Shown in pieces: positions 6,763 through 12,944 of a DNA stretch of 13,090 nucleotides. Below the pieces are notes generated by a model. It had not been told where the DNA came from. It saw only the letters and a list, made by a program, of their open reading frames with translations, and searched no databases. Position 1 is the stretch's first letter. Each line of letters begins with the position of its first letter. Source of the DNA: Oscillospiraceae bacterium (GTDB lineage: Bacteria > Bacillota > Clostridia > Oscillospirales > Ruminococcaceae). The position numbers and the translations under genes are program-made. The DNA is taken from assembly GCA_020024475.1 (NCBI GenBank), contig JAHHTS010000059.1, forward strand, positions 1 to 13,090. Reading direction: 5' to 3'.

Positions 6763-7326
6763 TTATAATTTAGTAAGAACTTCATCAGCCAAAGGCATAT
6801 CTCCTAGGTTTCTTGCATAATGAGCCTCTGTAACTGTCATATCAGGAGAAACAGCGAAGAAAGCAGGAAGTTGCTGTTCGTTGCCTTCGTAATCGCCATG
6901 AACATATCCTTCTTTTGCCATGATTTCTCGTTTCATGTTCATTCTTTCTTGTTCTTTTTCGTTCATTTCACCACGATTTTCAGGATCCCATGAACCAATT
7001 TCAAGAGTTTTATAAAGAGTTTCTGTAGGGTCACAAACAAGATGATACGGAAGTGTTTGACCATTCATATCACGAAGAACAATTTCCGGTTTTGACTGCA
7101 TAACAACAACAATGTTACAACCCTTTTCCACAAATTTAGGATAAGCTTGTGTGAGAAGATGAACATCAAGACGGCATGGTGGACATCCGATATAACGCTG
7201 AAACCAGAAAAATGTTGGTTTTCCATCAACTATTTGTTTAAAAGTAATATCTTTTACAACTTCAGTGCCCAAAACAGTGTCTACTTTGAAGTCAGGCATT
7301 TTGTCACCTTTAACCAATTTAGCCAT
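6763..7326 (-). CDS. Peroxiredoxin-like CxxC redoxin, paralog 2 (middle)
   Basis: A 187-residue homolog of its two neighbours. The redox centre is Cys48-Pro-Pro-Cys51 (RYIGCPPCRLDVH), so this copy has a CPPC active site where the others have CTVC. In thioredoxin-fold proteins the two middle residues tune the redox potential, so it may be functionally distinct. Cys98 (VCDP) matches Cys94 of the others, and an extra Cys70 (KGCNIVVV) is private to it. A unique charged, Met/Glu-rich helix (about 121-145, NEKEQERMNMK) replaces the Ala/Lys-rich segment of the other two. The shared tail GDYEGNEQQLPA and HYAR is intact. The start is ATG 7326, with AAGGAG 9 bases upstream; a TTG at 7332 would be only 3 bases from it. 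It lies 27 bases after paralog 3, so the two are co-transcribed. Confidence 0.85.
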   Translation of the reverse strand: MAKLVKGDKMPDFKVDTVLGTEVVKDITFKQIVDGKPTFFWFQRYIGCPPCRLDVHLLTQAYPKFVEKGCNIVVVMQSKPEIVLRDMNGQTLPYHLVCDPTETLYKTLEIGSWDPENRGEMNEKEQERMNMKREIMAKEGYVHGDYEGNEQQLPAFFAVSPDMTVTEAHYARNLGDMPLADEVLTKL

Positions 7327-7353
7327 AGTCAAAATCTCCTTTAATTTTAAATA

Positions 7354-7899
7354 TTATAATTTAGCAAGCATATCATCCACGCTTGGCATATCAGCAATAT
7401 TTTTTGCATAGTGACTGTATGTGATATTTCCATTTTCGTCAACTAATACAACTGCAGGAAGCTGCTCTTCATTACCTTCAAATTTGCCATGTTCAAATCC
7501 GAAGCTCTTTGCAGCTTTCTTTTTTTTCAAGGCTTTAAATATACCGCTACCCACAAGAGCAAGTTTATTTTTTGCTGGTTCAATTTCAAATTCTTTGTAA
7601 ACAGCCTGTGTAGGATCGCAAGCAATTTCAAATGGAAAAGTTCCTTCCGGAGCTTCCTCTGCTACAACAGTAGGGTCAGACTGCAAAACTACCATGAGCT
7701 GTGCGTTTTTTTCTGTAAATTCTTTAATTCTCTGTGCGTAAATATGCAAGTCAAGTCTGCAAACTGTGCAACCAAAGTAGCGAAGGAAAACTACATATGT
7801 TTTCTTTCCTTTGGCAAATTCTGAAAACTGCATCTCACCTTCTTTATAAGGATTAAGATAAGCAAAATTTGGCATTGCCAGACCTCTAACTAATTTCAT
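7354..7899 (-). CDS. Peroxiredoxin-like CxxC redoxin, paralog 3 (promoter-proximal)
   Basis: A 181-residue member of the same family and the first gene of the cluster. The redox centre is Cys44-Thr-Val-Cys47 (LRYFGCTVCRLDLH) and the shared third cysteine is Cys94 (ACDPT). It is the most divergent at the N-terminus (MKLVRGLAMPNFAYLNPY, versus AKLVKGDK in the others) and has a lysine-rich middle segment, ALKKKKAAKSFGF. The tail has EGNEEQLPA and HYAKNIADMPSVDDMLAKL. The ATG at 7899 follows a GGAGGT site. The upstream region carries the Crp/Fnr-like palindrome and a second inverted repeat, so this gene and those after it are probably induced by a redox or stress signal. It is predicted to be a cytosolic thiol peroxidase or reductase with unknown partner. 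Confidence 0.85.
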   Translation of the reverse strand: MKLVRGLAMPNFAYLNPYKEGEMQFSEFAKGKKTYVVFLRYFGCTVCRLDLHIYAQRIKEFTEKNAQLMVVLQSDPTVVAEEAPEGTFPFEIACDPTQAVYKEFEIEPAKNKLALVGSGIFKALKKKKAAKSFGFEHGKFEGNEEQLPAVVLVDENGNITYSHYAKNIADMPSVDDMLAKL

Positions 7900-7934
7900 A
7901 ATAATTACCTCCGAGTGTTTAACATATAAGTAAA

Positions 7935-7953
7935 AGTATAATATAATATTATA
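7935..7953 (-). promoter_or_regulatory. Two alternative -10 elements of the redoxin operon
   Basis: On the minus strand there is a perfect TATAAT (complement of 7948-7953). It lies 17 bases from a -35-like GTGACT, which is part of the palindrome. A second -10, TATACT (complement of 7935-7940), lies nearer the gene and has no -35 match at 17 bases. The first choice puts the palindrome over the -35, as for a repressor. The second puts its centre at about -41.5, the classic class II activator position. Sequence alone does not decide. Confidence 0.55.
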
Positions 7954-7960
7954 CAGCCGT

Positions 7961-7978
7961 ATGTGACTTAAGTCACAT
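7961..7978. promoter_or_regulatory. Crp/Fnr-type operator palindrome
   Basis: ATGTGACTTAAGTCACAT is a perfect 18-bp palindrome with the TGTGA-N6-TCACA architecture bound by Crp/Fnr-superfamily regulators. It sits directly upstream of, or over, the redoxin promoter. In Clostridia such sites usually belong to redox- or nitrosative-stress regulators rather than to a cAMP-Crp circuit. The cognate regulator is not in this window. Confidence 0.7.
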
Positions 7979-7981
7979 TTA

Positions 7982-8002
7982 TTAATGTTATACTAACATT
8001 AA
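7982..8002. promoter_or_regulatory. Second inverted repeat upstream of the redoxin genes
   Basis: The perfect 9-base arms TTAATGTTA and TAACATTAA are separated by TAC. The centre is 22-23 bp from the centre of the Crp-type palindrome, about two helical turns. The sequence does not fit Fur/PerR boxes, and its spacing differs from Rex boxes (TTGTTAA-N4-TTAACAA), although its TGTTA/TAACA core is reminiscent of them. It is probably an operator for an unidentified dimeric regulator. Confidence 0.5.
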
Positions 8003-8072
8003 AAATACACCAATACAATGAAAATAGTGTGAATACATAGAAAAAAATACATATAGAATAAGAAAAATATTT

Positions 8073-8104
8073 TTTTCAACAAAAAAATATAAAATTGTTG
8101 AAAA
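8073..8104 (-). terminator. Hairpin after the TSUP transporter gene
   Basis: TTTTCAACAA (8073-8082) and TTGTTGAAAA (8095-8104) form a perfect 10-bp stem with a 12-base A/T loop, about 15 bases beyond the transporter stop on the minus strand. The following tract is A/T-rich with a T5 run, so termination is plausible but not classical. It suggests the transporter and redoxin genes are separate transcripts or only partly coupled. Confidence 0.55.
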
Positions 8105-8118
8105 TTTATCTAATAGAG

Positions 8119-8874
8119 TTAAATAACATCAGAAATCAGTTTTATAAATATACCTATTAGTACAAAAATAAGGATTTTTTTTATTGCTTTATTTCCGTTT
8201 TTTATTGCGTATATACTTCCTAAATAATTTCCTAAAATATTGAATATGGCTGCTGGTATTGCAATAATCCACAATACTTTACCAGAGATAATAAAATTTA
8301 CAGCGGCGGCTAGATTTGATGATAAGTTTACGATTTTAGCATTTCCACCAGCGGTCATATAATCAAAACCAATTATTATTGTGAATCCCAATATCATGAA
8401 AGTTCCTGCCCCAGGTCCAATTAGTCCATCATAAATACCTATAATAAATCCTATTAGAGAAGATGCAATATACATTTTTGCACCGTATAGTTTTTGAACA
8501 CTATGGTCATATTTTTTATTAAATAAAACAAAAATTGATATAAATGGAAGGATTATCGTAAAGCATCTTTTTAGAAATGTTTGGTCGATCATAAGTGCAA
8601 ATTGACTGCCAGCCCAACTTCCAATGAAGCTGAAGACAGCACTAGTGATTGCAGTTTTCCAGTGTACTTTACCACTTTTTATATATTTAATTGTTGATGT
8701 TCCAGTGCCAACGGTTGACATAACTTTTGAAGTGGCAAGTATGTTATGCATAGGTAGTCCTGTAATTATATATGCAGGAAGTGATATTAGACCGCCTCCA
8801 CCTGCAATAGCATCTACAAATCCAGCAAAAAAAACTGCAGGGCATATAATTAAAAGTTGGGTAGCTAGATTCAT
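8119..8874 (-). CDS. TSUP family (TauE/SafE) membrane transporter
   Basis: A 251-residue integral membrane protein of the sulfite exporter TauE/SafE family, formerly DUF81, whose characterised members move sulfite or other organosulfur anions. The N-terminal repeat has the family signature DAIAGGGGLISLPAYI (about 21-36). The second half repeats the pattern with GLIGPGAGTFMI (about 151-162), as expected from an internal duplication. Seven or eight hydrophobic segments can be counted. The ATG at 8874 has an AGAGGT site about 9 bases upstream and its own promoter. It points the same way as the redoxin genes downstream. A link through sulfur or thiol metabolism is attractive but is inference from proximity only, with a hairpin and 219 bases between. 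Family secure, substrate unknown. Confidence 0.88.
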   Translation of the reverse strand: MNLATQLLIICPAVFFAGFVDAIAGGGGLISLPAYIITGLPMHNILATSKVMSTVGTGTSTIKYIKSGKVHWKTAITSAVFSFIGSWAGSQFALMIDQTFLKRCFTIILPFISIFVLFNKKYDHSVQKLYGAKMYIASSLIGFIIGIYDGLIGPGAGTFMILGFTIIIGFDYMTAGGNAKIVNLSSNLAAAVNFIISGKVLWIIAIPAAIFNILGNYLGSIYAIKNGNKAIKKILIFVLIGIFIKLISDVI

Positions 8875-8905
8875 ACTTCATTACCTCTAAATTTATATTT
8901 AGTTT

Positions 8906-8934
8906 ATTATATCACTGGCAAAATCAGTTTACAA
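8906..8934 (-). promoter_or_regulatory. Predicted promoter of the TSUP transporter gene
   Basis: On the minus strand, TTGTAA (complement of 8929-8934) and TATAAT (complement of 8906-8911) are 17 bases apart, with an extended -10 TGA. The -35 overlaps the -35 of a divergent promoter on the plus strand. Confidence 0.65.
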
Positions 8935-8957
8935 TAATAATGAATATATGATATACT
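8928..8957 (+). promoter_or_regulatory. Predicted promoter of the glycosylation operon
   Basis: TTTACA (8928-8933) and TATACT (8952-8957) are 18 bases apart on the plus strand. A TATAAT at 8962-8967 is an alternative -10 but lacks a -35 at proper spacing. Its -35 overlaps that of the divergent transporter promoter, so both promoters may not be occupied at once. Confidence 0.5.
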
Positions 8958-8988
8958 TATATATAATATATGTAAAAGAGTAGAAATT

Positions 8989-11043
8989 ATGGTAAATAGA
9001 CTATATAAAAAATTTAATACCCTTAAAGTAATGTTGACAGTAATTATGTTGTCGGTTTATTGTGTAGGTGTTGAGATTTCAGGAGGAAATGTTCTTGAAG
9101 TCTTTTTATTTGTTACTAGTAGTTGTGCTTATATAGTTTTACCAGGACTATTTTTTTACGACAAACTCAAAATTCAATCATCATTTGAGAACCAATATAA
9201 ATATTACAGTATTCCATTCGTTATAGGAATAGCTTTTTTTGCAATTTTATTTTGCATAAGCTCATATTTAAAATTTTGGTGGATTTTGAAAATAGTTCCA
9301 CTCATATTTACTGGAATATATTTATATAAAATAAAGCCTAAGTATATATTCGAAAATTTACATAAAAATAAAAATATTTTAATGATTTTGATATATTCAT
9401 TTTCTATTTTCATGTATACTTTTTTATGTGTGGCTAAACACGCGCACCCGACAAAAGTAGGGGAAGTTATACTTTCTCAAGACTTTATGTGGACTGTTGG
9501 AAACTCACAAAGTCTTTTGAATGGATTTCCTCCAATGGATATCAGGTTTAGTGGAGTTACTTTAAAATATCATTATTTAACTGAGCTTATTTCAGCAGGG
9601 CTTAGCTGTGTAAGTGGCATAAGTTGCTATAATATTCTTGGCTTTTATATGCAAATTTTTATTATGGCATTTTTTATAACCGCTGTTAAAGATTTCGCTT
9701 ACATATACTATGATAAAAATGAGCATAAAATAAATTTGTTTGTAATATCATTTTTTGCATTATCTTGTTTAAGTTTGTGGAAAGTGTTTTTTACAGGCAC
9801 TAGTGTATTTGGAAATAGTATGCTTCAGGCAGTTTTAGGAAATACTAACAGTCAATGCACGGGATTTGCTTTTATGGCAGTATTTTCGATGCTTATAGTT
9901 AATTTTAATAAAAGGCATATTCAAAGTATTATTTATTGGATTTTAATAATAATAACCTTTTTGTTGTTAGTTTTTTCTAAATCACCTATGGCGGCAATAA
10001 TATCTATTGCCATGTTTTTTGCAGTAATTTTTAATTTATTTACTAAAAACGAAAAGAAAAATATAACAATATTAACTTTTTTTATTGTTTCAATTTTTTC
10101 GTTTATTTATTTTAATTTTCTCTCTAGTGGTACAAGTAAATCTACTGATTTTAGCTTAGTTAAAACATTAGAACTTGGATATTTCAAAAATTATTTAACT
10201 CTTTTTTCACTTACTAACCCTATACTATATAAAATTGCAATTCCTACATTTATTATTTTGCAGACTTTTTGTATTGCACCTTTTCAATTTTTTACAGTTA
10301 TGCCAAGAGCAATAAAAGATATATTCCGAATATTTAGGTTAAGTTTTGATAGACTTTGGTTTTATCGGTCAATAGCAGGTGGCATACTTGCTTTTTTTGT
10401 GACATGGCATGAAGCGTATAGCCAAGTTTATTTTGTATATGTAGCAATATTTTACTTAAACTTGCTAGCGATTGAATATTTTGATTTTACAAAATTAGAA
10501 CCAAAATATATAATTAATTATATGCTTATAGTATTAAGTTGCTTTACAACAGTTGTGTTCTACATAAATTTTGGAGGTAGCGGTTTAAGACAGTTTGGAT
10601 TTCATACAGATATACTGCAAAAACCTGAGTATAAATTTATTATGAAATCAGAAGATGAACTTGCTGGTGAATATTTAAGAGAAAATATGAAAAGCGATGA
10701 ATTATTTATAACGAATCGAACTCATACAGGTGCCGGTGAAGGGCTTTCAAATGTCTACACTTGTTTTTCAGGTAAACAGTCATATATGGAAGGTTTTAAA
10801 TATACGGTTTCAAATATGGGTATACCTTGGAATGTTGTTGAGCCTAGACTTGAAAATGTGGGACGAATTTTTGCTATATATGATCAACCGCTATCCGATA
10901 AACAACAAGTGACAAGTATATGCAAAGAAAATAGAATTAGGTATGTAGTTTATTCTTCTCAGTTTGAAGGAAAAACTGATACCATAGAGGAATTTGAAAC
11001 AGTATTTAATAAAGGAACTGTAAAAATATATAAAATTTACTAA
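8989..11043 (+). CDS. Large polytopic membrane protein, probable GT-C-type glycosyltransferase
   Basis: A 684-residue protein with about a dozen hydrophobic helices up to about residue 550, then a soluble domain of about 130 residues ending in RYVVYSSQFEG and GTVKIYKIY. This is the architecture of GT-C enzymes that take sugars from polyprenyl-phosphate on the outer face of the membrane. Asp165 (SQDFMW) and Asp184 (PPMDIRF), in the large loop after about residue 150, are candidates for the catalytic acid. The exact family is not recognised. The ATG at 8989 has only a weak purine-rich site (AAAAGAG) upstream. The next gene, 17 bases downstream, encodes a GtrB/DPM1-like enzyme that makes the lipid-linked sugar donor. 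Together they resemble the GtrB-GtrC pair that modifies cell-wall polymers or surface glycans. Acceptor and sugar are unknown. It could also be a polymerase- or flippase-like membrane protein. Confidence 0.72.
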   Translation: MVNRLYKKFNTLKVMLTVIMLSVYCVGVEISGGNVLEVFLFVTSSCAYIVLPGLFFYDKLKIQSSFENQYKYYSIPFVIGIAFFAILFCISSYLKFWWILKIVPLIFTGIYLYKIKPKYIFENLHKNKNILMILIYSFSIFMYTFLCVAKHAHPTKVGEVILSQDFMWTVGNSQSLLNGFPPMDIRFSGVTLKYHYLTELISAGLSCVSGISCYNILGFYMQIFIMAFFITAVKDFAYIYYDKNEHKINLFVISFFALSCLSLWKVFFTGTSVFGNSMLQAVLGNTNSQCTGFAFMAVFSMLIVNFNKRHIQSIIYWILIIITFLLLVFSKSPMAAIISIAMFFAVIFNLFTKNEKKNITILTFFIVSIFSFIYFNFLSSGTSKSTDFSLVKTLELGYFKNYLTLFSLTNPILYKIAIPTFIILQTFCIAPFQFFTVMPRAIKDIFRIFRLSFDRLWFYRSIAGGILAFFVTWHEAYSQVYFVYVAIFYLNLLAIEYFDFTKLEPKYIINYMLIVLSCFTTVVFYINFGGSGLRQFGFHTDILQKPEYKFIMKSEDELAGEYLRENMKSDELFITNRTHTGAGEGLSNVYTCFSGKQSYMEGFKYTVSNMGIPWNVVEPRLENVGRIFAIYDQPLSDKQQVTSICKENRIRYVVYSSQFEGKTDTIEEFETVFNKGTVKIYKIY

Positions 11044-11060
11044 AATTTTCGGAGGAAAAT

Positions 11061-12014
11061 ATGGATAAATCATTATACATTGTAATACCTTGTTACAATG
11101 AAGAAGAAGTTTTGCCAATAACAGCCCCAATGTTTCTAGACAAAATAAATAGTCTTATTGAACAAGGACTTTGTAGCGAAGATTCTAGAGTATTGTTTGT
11201 TAATGATGGTTCAAAAGATTCAACATGGCAAGTTATTCAAGATTTGGCTAAGAAAAATGAAAAAATTATTGGACTTACACTCACAAGAAATCGCGGACAT
11301 CAAAATGCACTTTTAGCGGGACTCATGTGGGCTAAAGATCGTTGTGATGTAACTATATCTATTGATTGTGATGGACAAGATGATATAAATGCTATGGATG
11401 AATTCATGAAAAATTATCATGATGGCTGTCATGTAGTTTACGGTGTTAGAAGTAAAAGAGATACAGACACATTTTTTAAACGCTTTACCGCTGAAGGCTT
11501 TTATAAATTTATGCATATTATGGGTGCGGAAACGGTTTTCAACCACGCAGATTATCGACTCATGAGTAAAGAGGCTCTAGAGGGATTAGCTCAGTTTAAA
11601 GAAGTAAATCTTTTTCTTCGTGGTACAGTACCAATGGTTGGATATAAATCAACTGCAGTTTATTATGAAAGAAGTGAGAGAATTGCCGGAGAAAGCCATT
11701 ATCCATTTTCAAAAATGCTCAACTTAGCACTTAACGGAATAACAAGTCTATCGGTAAAACCACTTAGATACATTACTGGAATTGGTATTGTTATGAGTAT
11801 GTTAAGTTTTTTGATTATGATATATGCATTGTTCGCTAAAATGTTTGGAAATACAGTGTTGGGTTGGACAAGTATGATAGCTGTTATGTGCTTTATTGGT
11901 GGTATTCAGCTACTTTGCTTGGGCATCATAGGAGAATATATTGGTAAAATTTATTCTGAAACTAAAGCAAGACCAAGATTTATTATTGAGAAAACAACAG
12001 AAGATGATAAATAG
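11061..12014 (+). CDS. GT2 family polyprenyl-phosphate glycosyltransferase (GtrB/DPM1-like)
   Basis: A 317-residue enzyme predicted to move a hexose from a nucleotide sugar to undecaprenyl phosphate at the inner face of the membrane. The GT-A domain starts with YIVIPCYNEEEVLP and continues with FVNDGSKDST (Asp49). The metal-binding region is IDCDGQDD (102-108), equivalent to the DxDLQDP motif of this family. Two C-terminal helices (about 234-256 and 268-293) anchor it, ending in GEYIGKIYSETKARPRFI, a typical GtrB/Dpm1 tail. Length matches the family (about 310-330). The ATG at 11061 follows TCGGAGGA. It is the second gene of an operon with the GT-C-like protein. No GtrA-like flippase gene is adjacent, so the lipid-linked sugar must be flipped by a protein encoded elsewhere. 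The sugar cannot be read from the sequence. Confidence 0.9.
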   Translation: MDKSLYIVIPCYNEEEVLPITAPMFLDKINSLIEQGLCSEDSRVLFVNDGSKDSTWQVIQDLAKKNEKIIGLTLTRNRGHQNALLAGLMWAKDRCDVTISIDCDGQDDINAMDEFMKNYHDGCHVVYGVRSKRDTDTFFKRFTAEGFYKFMHIMGAETVFNHADYRLMSKEALEGLAQFKEVNLFLRGTVPMVGYKSTAVYYERSERIAGESHYPFSKMLNLALNGITSLSVKPLRYITGIGIVMSMLSFLIMIYALFAKMFGNTVLGWTSMIAVMCFIGGIQLLCLGIIGEYIGKIYSETKARPRFIIEKTTEDDK

Positions 12015-12189
12015 AATAAAATTAAATTTATATTTTTTATTATAAAATGTCTTAAAGGTTAAATTATAAAATATTACTAATAGTATATAATTTGAGAAAA
12101 ATAACAAATAATATATAGTAAAACAAAAGGCAAGGCTTATATAAAGCCTTGCCTTTTGGATTGTTATAGAGAGAGGAGATAATAGCTAG
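12015..12189. other. AT-rich gap between convergent genes
   Basis: This stretch between the glycosyltransferase and hpf genes is almost entirely A/T up to about 12120. It then holds the strong bidirectional terminator. I see no gene or promoter in it. A GAGAGAGGAGA tract at 12169-12179 resembles a ribosome binding site but has no reading frame behind it. Confidence 0.6.
12125..12157. terminator. Strong bidirectional terminator
   Basis: AAAAGGCAAGGCTT (12125-12138) and AAGCCTTGCCTTTT (12144-12157) form a perfect 14-bp stem with an ATATA loop. It serves both the plus-strand glycosylation operon and minus-strand hpf, which converge on it. Confidence 0.93.
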
Positions 12190-12708
12190 TTAATCTGGCA
12201 AAAGTAATCCATATTTGCCATCTTTTCGTTTATAAACAACATTTATTTCTTCAGTTACGATATCTTTGAACATAAAAAATGTGTGCCCAAGCATGTTCAT
12301 TTCAAGAATAGCATCATCAACTGATTGTGGTTCAAGAGCAAAAACTTTCTTGCGTACCACCTCATAATCTTCCACATCGTCATACACACCTGGAAGGTCG
12401 TCAAAATAAGCGTAACCATTAAATTTTCTGTGTATTTTTTCTTTATTTTTAATAATCTGTGTTTCAAGATTATCAATGGCATCATCAAGAGCTAACTCCA
12501 TACTGTCTGCGCTCTTTTCGCTGCGAAATCGTAATTTTTTATCTTGAATAGCAATTTCTACTGTCTGCCATTTTTTTTCAACAGTTACAGTGACTGTTGC
12601 GGTGGCATTATCAGAGAAGAACTTGTCCAGTTTTTCTAGTTTTTCATCGACTTTCTGTAAAAAATTGTCCTTTAGCGAAACTTTTCTGCCTATAGTTGTA
12701 ATTTTCAT
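12190..12708 (-). CDS. hpf: Long-form ribosome hibernation promoting factor
   Basis: HPF binds the 30S decoding centre in stationary phase. The long form dimerises through its C-terminal domain to pair 70S ribosomes into inactive 100S particles. This 172-residue protein has both parts. An N-terminal beta-alpha-beta-beta-beta-alpha domain (1 to about 95, starting MKITTIGRKVSL) carries a basic helix. A variable linker (about 96-112) follows. The C-terminal dimerisation domain (about 113-172) has LEMNMLGHTFFMFKD and INVVYKRKDGKYGLLLPD, the hallmark of long HPF. The ATG at 12708 follows AAAGGAGGC. It has its own sigma-A promoter and a terminator shared with the convergent operon. In many Bacillota hpf lies next to secA; that cannot be checked here because the window ends. 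Confidence 0.96.
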   Translation of the reverse strand: MKITTIGRKVSLKDNFLQKVDEKLEKLDKFFSDNATATVTVTVEKKWQTVEIAIQDKKLRFRSEKSADSMELALDDAIDNLETQIIKNKEKIHRKFNGYAYFDDLPGVYDDVEDYEVVRKKVFALEPQSVDDAILEMNMLGHTFFMFKDIVTEEINVVYKRKDGKYGLLLPD

Positions 12709-12731
12709 ATAGATGCCTCCTTTATAAGGAC

Positions 12732-12747
12732 TGATAACTATTTATCA
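12732..12747. promoter_or_regulatory. Inverted repeat in the hpf leader
   Basis: TGATAA and TTATCA are separated by CTAT, between the predicted transcription start (near 12755) and the hpf ribosome binding site. It could be an operator or a small RNA hairpin close to the translation start. It is short and A/T-rich, so chance is possible. Confidence 0.3.
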
Positions 12748-12761
12748 ATTATCTTGATGAT

Positions 12762-12790
12762 ATTATAGCAACTTTAATAAAAGTTTTCAA
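12762..12790 (-). promoter_or_regulatory. Sigma-A promoter of hpf
   Basis: On the minus strand, TTGAAA (complement of 12785-12790) and a perfect TATAAT (complement of 12762-12767) are 17 bases apart. No sigma-B or sigma-H type element is apparent. The leader is about 47 nt. Confidence 0.8.
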
Positions 12791-12905
12791 GATGTTTCAC
12801 TTTAATTTCGCAAATTGCATAAAATAAACAAAATAATTTTTATTTTAGAGACAATGTATATAAAAGTTCGATAATAAAAAATTTTCATAAAACTTACTTC
12901 TTTTT

Positions 12906-12938
12906 TTGACATTTTTTTTATAATGTCGAAGATATAAT
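12906..12938 (+). promoter_or_regulatory. Probable promoter of the right-end small RNA
   Basis: A perfect TTGACA (12906-12911) and a perfect TATAAT (12933-12938) face rightwards, but 21 bases apart rather than 17. The spacer starts with eight consecutive T residues. The -10 would start transcription at about 12945, exactly at the base of the hairpin that begins the RNA. GACATT and AATGTC in the spacer are also inverted repeats (12908-12913, 12922-12927). Confidence 0.45.
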
Positions 12939-12944
12939 ATATTT

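Noticed and set aside
7330..7332. TTG start for redoxin paralog 2
   Set aside because: It lies only 3 bases from the AAGGAG site, while ATG 7326 has 9-base spacing and aligns with the MAKLVKGD start of paralog 1.
7489..7824. Plus-strand open frame of 111 codons antisense to redoxin paralog 3
   Set aside because: Cysteine- and phenylalanine-rich antisense shadow with no ribosome binding site; the minus-strand gene explains the region.
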